NCBI GenBank assembly: GCA_002862125.1
Contig: PHSP01000001.1
Coordinates: forward strand, 1,116,001-1,180,000
Direction of reading: 5' to 3'
Origin: Methylobacter sp. KS41
Lineage (GTDB): Bacteria > Pseudomonadota > Gammaproteobacteria > Methylococcales > Methylomonadaceae
Length of the DNA: 64,000 bases
In this document: positions 54,977-64,000 of the stretch, piece by piece
How the letters are laid out: the number at the start of each line of letters is the position of its first letter
Numbering within the stretch: position 1 is the first letter of the stretch
Program-made: the position numbers and the translations under genes
Notes under the pieces: model-generated
Told to the model about the DNA's origin: nothing
Databases searched by the model: none
Seen by the model: only the letters and a program-made list of their open reading frames with translations

Positions 54977-55660
54977 ATGGTTAAACCAACAAATACGTTA
55001 TCCAAAAAACTAGCGCTTGGCTCGCTGCTTATCGCTGTGATTGGTTGCAGTCTTTTAATTTACTCCATGCCACTGAAAGATGTGCTAAACCAGAGCCACC
55101 AAATTAAATCATGGCTGGCTGTAACAGGTTATGCTGCGCCGGCCGTATTTACCCTTGCAGCCGCTTTGCTTACCGCAATAGGAATGCCCAGACTGCTGTT
55201 ATGTTCATTGGCGGGGGTGATTTTCGGCTTTACCTGGGGTTTTGTTTGGAGCCACTTTGGGACAGTGCTCGGAGCTTATGGGGCTTTTCTTTTTGCGCGC
55301 TGGAGCGGCCGTGAGTTTGTTCAGCAAAAATTCCCGAAGATTATCGCTTTGTCCCAGGCCACTCAAGCTCGCGGATGGCGATCCGTTTTATTCATGCGGC
55401 AATTGCCGATTAGCGGTCTTTATAACGATATCTTGTTGGGACTAAGCACAGTTAGCCACTGCGATTTTTGGATCGGGACCGCACTGGGCTTCCTGCCTCT
55501 CGGCGTGACCGCGACACTTATCGGCGCCGGTGCCATACAAGCCGATATATCTCATCTTGCGCAATATATTGGCATCGCCGCCTGCGCTTTCTTACTATTG
55601 AGCCTGTCATTGAAGTGGATTCTGGCCCAACGGCAAGGGAAAAACCCTGGCATGGGCTAG
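54977..55660 (+). CDS. TVP38/TMEM64 (VTT-domain) membrane protein
   Basis: A 227-residue inner-membrane protein. One N-terminal helix is followed by the VTT domain: AAALLTAIGMPRLLLCSLAGVIFGFTWGF, then GAYGAFLFARWSGREFVQQK, and FMRQLPISGLYNDILLGLSTVSHCDFWIGTALGFLP. This is the SNARE-associated/DedA-related fold, linked to lipid scrambling and membrane homeostasis. The RBS is AGGTGA. It sits behind a structured leader. Confidence 0.88.
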   Translation: MVKPTNTLSKKLALGSLLIAVIGCSLLIYSMPLKDVLNQSHQIKSWLAVTGYAAPAVFTLAAALLTAIGMPRLLLCSLAGVIFGFTWGFVWSHFGTVLGAYGAFLFARWSGREFVQQKFPKIIALSQATQARGWRSVLFMRQLPISGLYNDILLGLSTVSHCDFWIGTALGFLPLGVTATLIGAGAIQADISHLAQYIGIAACAFLLLSLSLKWILAQRQGKNPGMG

Positions 55661-55805
55661 AACAATTTCCCGCGATAATATCCTGTCCAACTGGTCTTTT
55701 TCTCCGCTACCACGCAGTACAAGACTTATCATAACTCACGCTACACATGAAAAATACCGCGCCTTTCAGTCACAGTGATTCTCGAGTATTTTCAGAATCA
55801 TCCTA

Positions 55806-57677
55806 TTACAATGTGTTTGGCTGCCTAACCTCAACTTCGGACACCCACTCCAGCCATTCGGTTAAAACGATCAATGTCCAGATTGAACGGGCATGATCAG
55901 CCTTACGCTGCATGTGCTCCTGCAATAACTCCATCGATGCGAAACGATTAACTCCGATATTATCAAGCAGGGGCGAGGATAATTTCGATTTAGCCCATTC
56001 ATAAAGCGGTTCTCGCAACCAACTGCTTAAAGGCACTGAAAGACCTCGCTTTTTACGGTGCACTATATCAGCCGGCAAATAACGCAGAGCGTACCGTTTC
56101 AAAAAAACCTTGGTTTGCAAGCGATGAATCCGCTCCGTTTCCGGGAGAGAAGCGGCGAATTCCATTACCTCATGATCGAGAAACGGCGCGCGCAGTTCCA
56201 ATGCTGATTTCATGCTGGCGCGGTCAGCCTTGGTCAATAATCCTTCCGCAAGCGAAGTTTCCAGATCGTGCTGTTGAAGCCGGTCCAGCATTTGAGTTGC
56301 TAAACAACCAGGCCTCGCAATCAAAGGCCGGATGACACCAAGACGCTTCAAAACCGCGGGTGAGATGCAGGAAGTCCAGAGAATATGGCGGCCAAGAAAA
56401 TCCAGGTCATCGCCCTGAATAAAGCGTTTAAGGAGAAAGTTTATAGTCACTTTCTTATCGCTCGCAGGCCAGCTTTCCACCGCTTGCCGGATCAGCAATC
56501 TGACGGGGCCGGGAAGCCGCGCGTAGTACCCGGCAAGACCTGCGCCAAAGTAGGTCGGATAACCGCCGAAAAGTTCATCCGCGCCTTCGCCAACCAGCGC
56601 TACGCGCACATCCTGCGCGGCACGCCTGGCCAGAAGAGCGCTGGGAACCCAGGCCGGATCGGCCAGCGGTTCGCCGACCTGCCGGACGAGATTGGCTATG
56701 GTAGCCGGAAAATCTTCGGGCCGCACCCAGACCGGCACGAACTCGACACCTAAAGTCTTTGCCACTTGTTCGGCATAATGCCCTTCGTCATACGAGGCTT
56801 CGCTGAAACGAAGACTATAAGCCGTCAATGTTTTTTCCGGACGGATGGAGCGGGTAACTGCAGTAATTAAAGAAGAATCTAGGCCGCCGCTTAAAAACAA
56901 GCCAAAATCGACATCGACATCGCTTTGCCTGCGCACCGACTCGCGAAAAACTTCGTCAAACGCATCCAAAGAGCCAGTTAGTTTGGCTGTCTGCACAGCA
57001 TTCCAGCGCCAGTAGCGTTTACGCTGAATACCCATTGCATCTATCGTTACTATTTCTCCCGGCGAAACTTTTTGAATGTTTTTAAACGGGGTTTCAGGCG
57101 CGGCAAAAAAACCGGATTGCAAATAAGCGTGAACAGCATCCGTGTTGGTATCAAAGACATTCGACCCTGACGATACCAACGCGGCTATCAGCGAGGCGAA
57201 CGCAACGGCGCCGTCGTTGATCGAATAGAAAAGCGGCCGTTCGCCTGCCCGGTCGCGGACAAGCAACAGCTTTTTAGCGCGAGGATCCCATATCGCAATA
57301 GCAAAGGCTCCCTTGAGCCGCTCCACAAAGGCATCACCCAGTTCCAGGTACAGGCCTGGAATTACTGCAACGTCGGTACTCTGCTCAACCGTACGCCCAC
57401 GCTCAAGCAACCATGCGCGCAACTCCTGGTGATTATCAATCTCTCCGTTGCAGGCCATAATGACACCGCTTTCACGGTCAATAATAGGCTGTTTTCCGTC
57501 ACTTAATCCTCGAATTGCCAACCGGGTCATCCCAAAAATCGCCGACTGATCTCCGTCAATCCCGGTATCATCGGGGCCACGGTGCATCAATGCGTCAACC
57601 ATCCTGTTAATCTGTTGGGATATAACACCTCCTTCCGCCATACCTTCGAGCATGACTAAACCGCAGATACCGCACAT
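55806..57677 (-). CDS. asnB: Asparagine synthase (glutamine-hydrolysing) family amidotransferase
   Basis: A 623-residue two-domain amidotransferase. Cys2 begins the glutaminase half (MCGICG); HRGPDD and CNGEIDNHQELR are its binding elements. The ATP-pyrophosphatase loop is SGGLDSS (263-269) and VGEGADELFGGYP the second synthase motif. It converts Asp to Asn or, in glycan loci, amidates sugar acids or proteins. It begins one base after the stop of a GT39 gene, suggesting that its work may be polymer decoration rather than Asn supply. Confidence 0.9.
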   Translation of the reverse strand: MCGICGLVMLEGMAEGGVISQQINRMVDALMHRGPDDTGIDGDQSAIFGMTRLAIRGLSDGKQPIIDRESGVIMACNGEIDNHQELRAWLLERGRTVEQSTDVAVIPGLYLELGDAFVERLKGAFAIAIWDPRAKKLLLVRDRAGERPLFYSINDGAVAFASLIAALVSSGSNVFDTNTDAVHAYLQSGFFAAPETPFKNIQKVSPGEIVTIDAMGIQRKRYWRWNAVQTAKLTGSLDAFDEVFRESVRRQSDVDVDFGLFLSGGLDSSLITAVTRSIRPEKTLTAYSLRFSEASYDEGHYAEQVAKTLGVEFVPVWVRPEDFPATIANLVRQVGEPLADPAWVPSALLARRAAQDVRVALVGEGADELFGGYPTYFGAGLAGYYARLPGPVRLLIRQAVESWPASDKKVTINFLLKRFIQGDDLDFLGRHILWTSCISPAVLKRLGVIRPLIARPGCLATQMLDRLQQHDLETSLAEGLLTKADRASMKSALELRAPFLDHEVMEFAASLPETERIHRLQTKVFLKRYALRYLPADIVHRKKRGLSVPLSSWLREPLYEWAKSKLSSPLLDNIGVNRFASMELLQEHMQRKADHARSIWTLIVLTEWLEWVSEVEVRQPNTL

Positions 57678-57678
57678 A

Positions 57679-59439
57679 TCAGTTACCTGCTGGCGCGGGC
57701 AGTAAAGCTGCCCAGTATTTAGAACTTAATTCCTCCGCTTCAACGCCCCGCTCCAAAGCAATTTCCTTAAGCTGCGCCAAATGGTTTTTATCAGCCAGCA
57801 GATAGACCGGGCGGGTGCGAGTGGCAAGCCATTGATGCGATTGCGCCAGCGGCACGATTCCTTCCGGCCAGGGTTTGCCTGAATTTAACGTGAATAGTAC
57901 ATAATTGCTAGTCAGTTCATTACCATCACGGCTCAGAACAGTCACCAGGCGCTGCAGATAAAACGGCAGGCCGTTGGGCATGCATTCCAGACAGACCAGT
58001 TCAGCGCCGGAAGGCAAGACTGTTGAAATTTTTTCCGCCAGACCCCGTGCAGAGCGGGTATCTGCATAAAGGGACAAGACATTAAAATTGACGGTCAATA
58101 AAAGCAACGGAAAACTGATGAAGGCCGCAAATGCCAGCCGCGTGCTCCGGGTCCAGAGGGCGCATATCGAAAGAAGCGCGACGATACCGAACGATAGGGC
58201 CATCGGCAGAATCGCGGGTATAAAAGGATCAAAGAGCTCCTGTTTAGTCATGAGCCTGCTTTTGAGCAGCTCGGGATCAAAAGCAATAACGCTCAAAAAT
58301 AAGGCGGCAATGACGCTCAACAGCAGCAATGGGATCGTTCCATGCCATATAATCCGAGCCGCCCGTCCAGCATTGTTGTTAAGCGCCATGGCAAAAACAC
58401 GAGCGGTCAGGACGCCAAGTGCTAGCACTGCGGTGAGAATGTAGCCTGGTAATTTCGATTGTGAAACCGAGAAAAATAACACGACGGCAATAGCCCATAC
58501 GACAAACAGGCGATCAGCGCGAGACCAGCATTTCCTGTTCTGCCAGGCTGCAACAACGGACTCGGGTAACAGTAAGCTCCAGGCAAAAAAGGTGCCTGCA
58601 ATTATTGGCGCATAGTAATAAAAGGGGGCCGTGCGATGGAATTCCGTGGTGGTAAAGCGGGCGACCGATTCCCTCATGATGCCATAATACGGGAAGTCGG
58701 GGCGAAGCCATGACAACCCGGCAAACCAGGGCAGCACAATGGCAAAAAAAACCAGCCAATTCCGCAAGGAAAATGCGCGCTTCATAACACCCAGCCTGCC
58801 CTCAATCCCGTTAAAAATTGCAATCACCAATGTGGGAATAATAAACCCCACCGGGCCTTTAATCAGGGTGGCAATTCCCGCGCATACAGCGCCAATCAGG
58901 TACCAGCGCGCCCTCAACTTTTCCTCGCACTCCTCCGCCAGAAAACAAGAGAAAATGGCGGAAGATACAAAAAAGGCCAGAGCCATATCAAAAATAACAA
59001 ACCGCGAAAACGCCATGTAAAGCGGCGTCGTGGATATAATCAGCATTGCCAGAATTGCTGTGCGCTGATCGTACATCTTCCGGCAAAACAGGAAAACCGC
59101 TATGACAAGCGAGAACCCGAAGAAAGCGGAAGACAGCCTCGCGGCGGCCTCGGATTCCCCGAACAGCGAAAAAGACAATGCGACGGTCTTGAAGTAAAAG
59201 GCGGGCTTATCGAGATAAGTGAGTCCGTCATAAGTTGGCACCAGCCACGAGCGGGATTGACTCATTTCCCTCGCCACTTCGGCGTTACGTCCTTCATCAG
59301 GCGAAATCAACGGCCATCCGCCCAAACGGCCGAACAGCATATAGGCGCAGATGATCAACGAAAAAACCAGAATCCAGCGGCGAGAGGATACTTTGTTGTC
59401 ACTGTCGCAGCGGCTTTGTAGAGGGGAGAAAAATGTCAT
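57679..59439 (-). CDS. ArnT-like GT39 polyprenyl-sugar transferase
   Basis: A 586-residue membrane protein of the ArnT/PMT (GT39/GT83) group: about 11-12 helices, SPDEGRNAEVAREM near residue 50 (the acidic catalytic loop) and TYDGLTYLDKPAFYFKTVAL. The family takes a sugar from a polyprenyl-phosphate donor and adds it to lipid A or a protein in the periplasm. It is paired with the amidotransferase gene downstream with 1 bp between. Acceptor unknown. Confidence 0.88.
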   Translation of the reverse strand: MTFFSPLQSRCDSDNKVSSRRWILVFSLIICAYMLFGRLGGWPLISPDEGRNAEVAREMSQSRSWLVPTYDGLTYLDKPAFYFKTVALSFSLFGESEAAARLSSAFFGFSLVIAVFLFCRKMYDQRTAILAMLIISTTPLYMAFSRFVIFDMALAFFVSSAIFSCFLAEECEEKLRARWYLIGAVCAGIATLIKGPVGFIIPTLVIAIFNGIEGRLGVMKRAFSLRNWLVFFAIVLPWFAGLSWLRPDFPYYGIMRESVARFTTTEFHRTAPFYYYAPIIAGTFFAWSLLLPESVVAAWQNRKCWSRADRLFVVWAIAVVLFFSVSQSKLPGYILTAVLALGVLTARVFAMALNNNAGRAARIIWHGTIPLLLLSVIAALFLSVIAFDPELLKSRLMTKQELFDPFIPAILPMALSFGIVALLSICALWTRSTRLAFAAFISFPLLLLTVNFNVLSLYADTRSARGLAEKISTVLPSGAELVCLECMPNGLPFYLQRLVTVLSRDGNELTSNYVLFTLNSGKPWPEGIVPLAQSHQWLATRTRPVYLLADKNHLAQLKEIALERGVEAEELSSKYWAALLPAPAGN

Positions 59440-59883
59440 CGTTTATTCAATGCTTTAGTTTAGAGGTGAAAGTAAGAGCGGTGATTTTCGTGCTGAGGAG
59501 TGTTTGCAGGCCTCGTAAGCGCCGTATCACTGAATTAATCAAGACTGGCCCGGCGTTCCTTCATTCGATTAATAACTGTAGTTTTACCGAGCCATGGAAG
59601 GCCAAACTAAAAGTCGCAATGTTATCATAGGCGGTATATGCCGTCGACTTCCGGATAAGTTATACAATCCATGATTTACCAATATAACGAGTTGCCGCCA
59701 TCTTTTGCCGGATTTTCAACGGCAACTTGTTAATCGGAAGTATATTCAGACATTAATCATTCAAGTGAACTGCTTTTTGCAGGACGGAAGGAAGCTGCGA
59801 TAAAGGGTGTTCAGAAAGACTTTCCTAAGCAATTGAATTCCTCGCCCGCAAATTAATGATGAAGTTTTTGATGAGTGTATCAT
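59440..59883. other. Intergenic, no gene seen
   Basis: About 440 bp between the pepN stop and the GT39 start. No open frame with a ribosome site or motif was found on either strand; some runs of AT near 59,640-59,760 may contain the GT39 promoter. Confidence 0.5.
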
Positions 59884-62553
59884 TCAGGCGAGACTTTTAC
59901 TTGCCACTTCATAAACGTCTTTAGAAATAGCTTCCGTGGTCATAATCCTTTCCAATTGCGCTCTCATCAGTTCTTGCCTGCCTTGGTCATATCTGCGCCA
60001 TGATGTTAATGCGCTTAACATTCGTGACGCAACCTGAGGGTTTAAGGTATTGAGTGCAATGATCTGACGGCCAAGAAACTCATAGCCTTGTCCATTGACT
60101 GCATGAAAATGCAATGGATTAGCCTGACTGAACGCGCCAATCAGGGCTCTGACCCGGTTTGGATTTTTTAAATCAAACGCCGGATGCTGCATTAACGCTT
60201 GAACGGTAACAAAGGTGTCAGGATTATGACTGGATGCCTGTAGCGCAAACCATTTATCAATGACTAGCGCTTCATTTTGCCATTGCTGGTAAAAATCCGT
60301 CAGGCATTGCTGTTTGGCTGGGTGCGAGCCATTAACAACAACTGCTAAAGCGGCCATTTGGTCGGTCATGTTTTTTGCGGTATCAAATTGCCGCCTCGAC
60401 CATTGCTGAACTTCCTGTTGCTCAAGTCTGCCTAAAAATCCTAAACAAGTGTTTTTGATACGTCTGCGGCCAATAGCGCCGGAATCGAATAACCCTGACT
60501 CATCCCGGTGATTATCCAGGTACAGGGCTTTAAATTGCGACTGAAGCTGCCCGGCCAGCGTCAGCACGACAAATTCTCTGGCCTTATGAATAGCTTCTAC
60601 ATCAACGACCTGCATTTGCTCTGCCAGATAAGTTTCCGAAGGCAAGCTTAATAATAGTGAAAAATACGACAAGTCATCCCAAGTCTGCTCCATAACCTGT
60701 TTAAAGGCCGTGATAATAATCGGGTTTACCTGTAACTCCCGGCTGTTTTGCACGTCCTCTATGAGGCCTGCAATAATCTGCCCTGCCAGTTGCTGCCCCG
60801 CTTCCCAGCGATTAAAGGTATCGCTGTCATAGCTTAATAAAAATGCCAGTTCTTCAAGACTGCGCTCCATGGTCAATTTAACAGGCGCGGAAAAACCTCT
60901 TAAAATGGAAACGACGGGTTGTTCCTTTAGCTCCTCAAATATAAAGGTTTGCTCATCCTGGGTCACTTGTAAAATGACTTCATCACGCTCGTTCCCATGC
61001 TCAAACTTGGGAGCGTCACCCTGCAATTTACACGCCGCGATGGAACCGTCTTTATTGATTAAGCCTACTGTAACGGGGATATGCAGAGGTTCTTTGACTG
61101 TTTGTCCGGGCGTAGGCCAGCAATGCTGATTGATGGTTAAAGTCAGCGATTGCGAAGCGGAGTCATAAGATTGCCGGACTTTTAATACCGGAGTGCCTGC
61201 CTGTGCGTACCAGCGGCGGAATTGGGTTAAATCGATTGCATTAGCGGCTTCCATCGCATTGACAAAATCATCGCAGGTTACCGCCTGGCCATCATGGCGT
61301 TCAAAATATAGATCACTGCCTTTGCGAAAGCCTTCCGCGCCCAGCAAGGTGTGGATCATGCGCACCACTTCCGCGCCTTTTTCATAAACGGTCAAGGTGT
61401 AAAAGTTGTTAATTTCCATATAAGCATCCGGCCTTATCGGATGCGCCATGGGGCCTGCATCTTCGGCAAACTGGCGGGTGCGCAGCATGTTGACGTCTTC
61501 AATGCGCTTGACCGCTTTAGAGGTGCGGTCGCCGGTAAACTCCTGATCGCGAAACACCGTAAAGCCTTCTTTAAGACTTAGTTGAAACCAGTCCCGGCAG
61601 GTAATGCGATTACCGGTCCAGTTATGGAAATATTCATGAGCGATAACGCCTTCAATATGCTCATAATCGGAGTCAGTCGCAGTATCAGGCCGCGCCAGCA
61701 CAAATTTGGTATTGAATATGTTAAGGCCCTTGTTTTCCATCGCACCCATGTTGAAATGACCTACCGCAACAATCATGTATAAATCCAGGTCGTATTCACG
61801 GCCATAAACTTCTTCATCCCAGCGCATGGCATTTTTCAACGACTGCATGGCATGTGCGCATTTATCCAGATCGTGCTTTTCAACAAAAATCCGCAAACTG
61901 ATGTTGCGGCCGGATAAGGTGGTAAAACTGTCTTCAACGCATTCCAGTCGTCCGGCAACCAAGGCAAACAAATAGCACGGCTTGTTAAACGGATCTTCCC
62001 AGGTCACCCAGTGGCGATTATCCGGCAACTCACCTTGTGCTATTTTGTTGCCGTTGGATAATAAAACCGGGTAGCGGTCTTTGTCGCCAGCCAGGGTCGT
62101 GGTGAATTTCGCCATGACATCCGGTCTGTCGAGAAAATAAGTGATTTTTCTAAAACCTTCCGCTTCGCATTGAGTGCATAACATGCCGTTGGAAAGATAC
62201 AATCCTTCCAATGCCGTGTTGGCTTTTGGACTAATTGTATTTTCGATAGTCAGTGCAAACCGGCGATGCTGCGGCACTTCATGAATAATTAACGAGTCCT
62301 GCGTTTGCAGATAGTGTTGGCCGGTTAATGCATTGTCGTCATTCAGGACGATGCTTATTAGGCCTAAGTTTTCACCTGATAAAATCAGCGCCGTGTCACC
62401 GGTCTGACCGGCGGGGTTGCGGCTTAAGGTAAGTCTTGAGATGACCCGCGTATTTTCTTCATCCAGGGTAAAATTTAAATCTACGCTATGAATCAGATAA
62501 TCAGGTACGGCGTAGTCTTTTAAATAAACCGTTTGGGGGTTAGCGTCGCGCAT
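59884..62553 (-). CDS. pepN: Aminopeptidase N
   Basis: An M1-family zinc aminopeptidase of 889 residues if it begins at MRDANPQTVYLKDY (62553); the frame is open 12 codons further. The exopeptidase motif GAMENKGLN and the zinc site HEYFHNW with the downstream Glu of KEG are all present in the first 340 residues. The long helical C-terminal domain of E. coli PepN type completes it. It removes N-terminal residues from peptides in the cytoplasm. Its start overlaps the DUF423 gene by 14 bp. Confidence 0.95.
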   Translation of the reverse strand: MRDANPQTVYLKDYAVPDYLIHSVDLNFTLDEENTRVISRLTLSRNPAGQTGDTALILSGENLGLISIVLNDDNALTGQHYLQTQDSLIIHEVPQHRRFALTIENTISPKANTALEGLYLSNGMLCTQCEAEGFRKITYFLDRPDVMAKFTTTLAGDKDRYPVLLSNGNKIAQGELPDNRHWVTWEDPFNKPCYLFALVAGRLECVEDSFTTLSGRNISLRIFVEKHDLDKCAHAMQSLKNAMRWDEEVYGREYDLDLYMIVAVGHFNMGAMENKGLNIFNTKFVLARPDTATDSDYEHIEGVIAHEYFHNWTGNRITCRDWFQLSLKEGFTVFRDQEFTGDRTSKAVKRIEDVNMLRTRQFAEDAGPMAHPIRPDAYMEINNFYTLTVYEKGAEVVRMIHTLLGAEGFRKGSDLYFERHDGQAVTCDDFVNAMEAANAIDLTQFRRWYAQAGTPVLKVRQSYDSASQSLTLTINQHCWPTPGQTVKEPLHIPVTVGLINKDGSIAACKLQGDAPKFEHGNERDEVILQVTQDEQTFIFEELKEQPVVSILRGFSAPVKLTMERSLEELAFLLSYDSDTFNRWEAGQQLAGQIIAGLIEDVQNSRELQVNPIIITAFKQVMEQTWDDLSYFSLLLSLPSETYLAEQMQVVDVEAIHKAREFVVLTLAGQLQSQFKALYLDNHRDESGLFDSGAIGRRRIKNTCLGFLGRLEQQEVQQWSRRQFDTAKNMTDQMAALAVVVNGSHPAKQQCLTDFYQQWQNEALVIDKWFALQASSHNPDTFVTVQALMQHPAFDLKNPNRVRALIGAFSQANPLHFHAVNGQGYEFLGRQIIALNTLNPQVASRMLSALTSWRRYDQGRQELMRAQLERIMTTEAISKDVYEVASKSLA

Positions 62554-62944
62554 GTGAATACCTGTTGTGATGTTGTTTTTTTGCTGCAAAAATAGCGACT
62601 AAAACCCAAGCCGTTATAAAACTGACGCCGCCCAGGGGCGTAATCATGCCTAACCATTTTAGATCGAGTATCGCCAGTAAGTACAGGCTGCCGGAAAACA
62701 GAAGTATGCCGGTGAACATCAGCGAGCCTGCCCAATTCAGTAAATTGTCTTCAGAGAACTGCTGGCGCATAAGCGCGATGCCGATCAGACCCAGCGCATG
62801 CCACATTTGATAAGTGACGCCGGTTTGATAAACCGTTAACATCTCGGGACTAAGCGTGGCTTTTAAACCATGAGCGCCGAATGCGCCCATGCCGACGCCG
62901 GTAAGCGCGCTTATCGCGCCAAGAAATAAAAAGCCGGATTTCAT
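62540..62944 (-). CDS. DUF423 membrane protein (YgdD-like)
   Basis: A 134-residue inner-membrane protein with four helices. The opening LGAISALTGVGMGAFGAHGLKATL and the phrase YQMWHALGLIGIAL are the DUF423 signature, followed by FTGILLFSGSLYLLAI and ITPLGGVSFITAWVLV. Function unknown. It stands between moaB (1 bp gap) and pepN (14 bp overlap), so the three form an operon. Confidence 0.9.
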   Translation of the reverse strand: MKSGFLFLGAISALTGVGMGAFGAHGLKATLSPEMLTVYQTGVTYQMWHALGLIGIALMRQQFSEDNLLNWAGSLMFTGILLFSGSLYLLAILDLKWLGMITPLGGVSFITAWVLVAIFAAKKQHHNRYSHARR

Positions 62945-62945
62945 A

Positions 62946-63467
62946 TTATTTTTCCATTAGTCTGGGCATGAGTTGAACCAGATTGCAAGGCCTGGTGCGG
63001 TAATCCAGTTGTTCCTTGATCAGTGCGTCCCAGCCTGTGCGGCAGGCGCCCGATGAACCGGGCAGACAAAACAGATAAGTTGCATTGGCCACTCCGGCAA
63101 TGGCTCTGGACTGGATGGTTGAGGTTTTTATATCCTGATAGGAAAGCATCCTGAAGGTTTCGCCAAAACCATCCAGGACTTTATCCAGTAACGGCGCCAC
63201 TGCTTCAGGCGTTCCATCCCGCCCGGTTACGCCGGTGCCGCCTGTGCTTATCACCACATTAATGTTATCCGCGGCAATCCAGTTTGAAATAACAGCCCTG
63301 ATCTGATAGATATTATCAGGCACGATTTTCTTTTCAATGACACGATGTCCTGCCTCCGCTGCACGGTCTGCCAGGGTTTTGCCGGATGTATCATCGGCAT
63401 CGGTGCGCGTGTCGGAAACCACTAAGATGGCGATATTTAAAGGGATAAAGTTTTTATCTGTGCGCAT
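62946..63467 (-). CDS. moaB: Molybdopterin adenylyltransferase-type MoaB
   Basis: A 173-residue MogA/MoaB family protein. Seen motifs: VSDTRTDADDTSGKTLADRAAEAGH at the N-terminus, VISTGGTGVTGRDGTPEAV (substrate-binding GGTG loop) in the middle, and CLPGSSGACRTGW near the end. It activates molybdopterin by adenylation or helps in that pathway. It heads the moaB-DUF423-pepN run; length matches E. coli MoaB. Confidence 0.93.
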   Translation of the reverse strand: MRTDKNFIPLNIAILVVSDTRTDADDTSGKTLADRAAEAGHRVIEKKIVPDNIYQIRAVISNWIAADNINVVISTGGTGVTGRDGTPEAVAPLLDKVLDGFGETFRMLSYQDIKTSTIQSRAIAGVANATYLFCLPGSSGACRTGWDALIKEQLDYRTRPCNLVQLMPRLMEK

Positions 63468-63529
63468 AGTTATTAACGGAAGGAAAATGGTTCTTTTGGC
63501 CTTGTACCTTTAGCCTTGCTCCTGCCCTG

Positions 63530-64000
63530 TTATCTTAACACAACAAAGAAGCCTTCCTGTCCGCGCTGGATATTAATTAACAGGGCGTTTTTGGGATCAA
63601 CAACCTGTTTTAATTCATCAAGATTTCGCACACGATAACGATTTGCCGATACGATGACATCGCCGGGACGCAAGCCTACCCGCCAGGCGTATGACGAGGT
63701 GTGGATTTTCCCGATTAAAATGCCTTCCACCTGATCTTTTTGCGTTGCGCTTAAAATTGTACCTTTAAGCAAGGGATGCAATTTTTCGCCTGCTTCCTGC
63801 AAGTGCTCCGGCTTACCGATAATCGCCGTCACCTCTTCTTTTTCATTACCGCGGAAGAATTCAATATTTACCTTGTCGCCGATTTGCAATAAACCCACGA
63901 TATTGTTTATATCCTGACTGTTTGTTACCGGCTTGCCATTAGCCGCCACAATAATATCACCCGGTTCCAAACCGGCTTTTGCCGCGGGTGAATTGCTTTC
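63530..64000 (-). CDS. Deg-type serine protease, C-terminal end (partial)
   Basis: Only the last 156 codons are inside the window; the frame runs off at base 64000. The piece has the end of PDZ1 (AKAGLEPGDIIVAANGKPV) and all of PDZ2 (VGLRPGDVIVSANRYRV) in the DegP/DegQ style, ending in a beta strand LINIQRGQEGFFVVLR. The protease domain would lie to the right. It is a periplasmic quality-control protease or chaperone. Confidence 0.9.
   Translation of the reverse strand, partial: ESNSPAAKAGLEPGDIIVAANGKPVTNSQDINNIVGLLQIGDKVNIEFFRGNEKEEVTAIIGKPEHLQEAGEKLHPLLKGTILSATQKDQVEGILIGKIHTSSYAWRVGLRPGDVIVSANRYRVRNLDELKQVVDPKNALLINIQRGQEGFFVVLR

Noticed and set aside
55776-55800. Hairpin TGATTCT/AGAATCA past the asnB stop
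   Set aside because: It may fold in mRNA, but no T-run follows on the minus strand, so I do not call it a terminator.

Overview
The window reads as chromosome from a gammaproteobacterium. Housekeeping genes of gammaproteobacterial type (ratA/smpB, pcm, lptF-lptG, typA, pepN, moaB, a Deg protease) flank a long accessory block for cell-surface polysaccharide. The mix of WbpV/WbpL/WbpM-like genes, VanZ-type O-antigen ligase, EpsB-type sugar transferase and many HEPN/nucleotidyltransferase pairs would suit Methylococcales or a relative, but this is an impression from gene style and not a proof. No rRNA, tRNA or CRISPR array was recognised.

Layout. 1-3.7 kb: ratA, a sodium symporter, smpB, a HopJ-like gene and a cupin. 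3.9-10.5 kb: pirin, then a leftward ytcA-hlyD-fusC export operon divergent from a TolC-type outer-membrane gene. 10.8-21.3 kb: a secreted protein, Zn alcohol dehydrogenase, pcm, lptF-lptG, an ISL3 transposase relic, typA, a lysR/methyltransferase/rhodanese run, and an unannotated 50-residue membrane protein with its own terminator.

21.4-47.7 kb is a large, almost wholly leftward polysaccharide island. It holds an initiation module like Pseudomonas wbpV-wbpL-wbpM, a Wzx-like flippase, seven glycosyltransferases, two methyltransferases, a Wzm/Wzt ABC exporter whose ATPase has a C-terminal cargo domain, GDP-mannose dehydratase, an EpsB/WcaJ-type initiating transferase and a secreted trypsin-like protease. 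The methyltransferase next to wzt carries a C-terminal coiled coil, as expected of a chain-terminating cap enzyme. Four nucleotidyltransferase-HEPN toxin/antitoxin-type modules lie inside this island. Two are decayed or frameshifted (30-31 kb), one is translationally coupled into the wzm-wzt operon (40.6-41.5 kb), and one is a canonical mntA-hepT pair (43.0-43.9 kb).

The island also shows much decay: relics of a DegT-type aminotransferase, a transketolase and a reductase (28.9-29.9 kb), a nonsense codon in one glycosyltransferase, and a broken partial copy of another. Together these suggest a surface antigen locus in rapid turnover, held or marked by toxin-antitoxin modules.

48-59.4 kb continues the envelope theme: a triple-VanZ/O-antigen-ligase fusion, a secreted repeat protein, an MJ1255-type glycosyltransferase with a PAP2 phosphatase, a TVP38-type membrane protein behind a leader with tandem hairpins, an asparagine-synthase-like amidotransferase and an ArnT-like GT39. 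59.9-64 kb returns to housekeeping: pepN, DUF423, moaB and the C-terminal end of a Deg protease that runs off the window.
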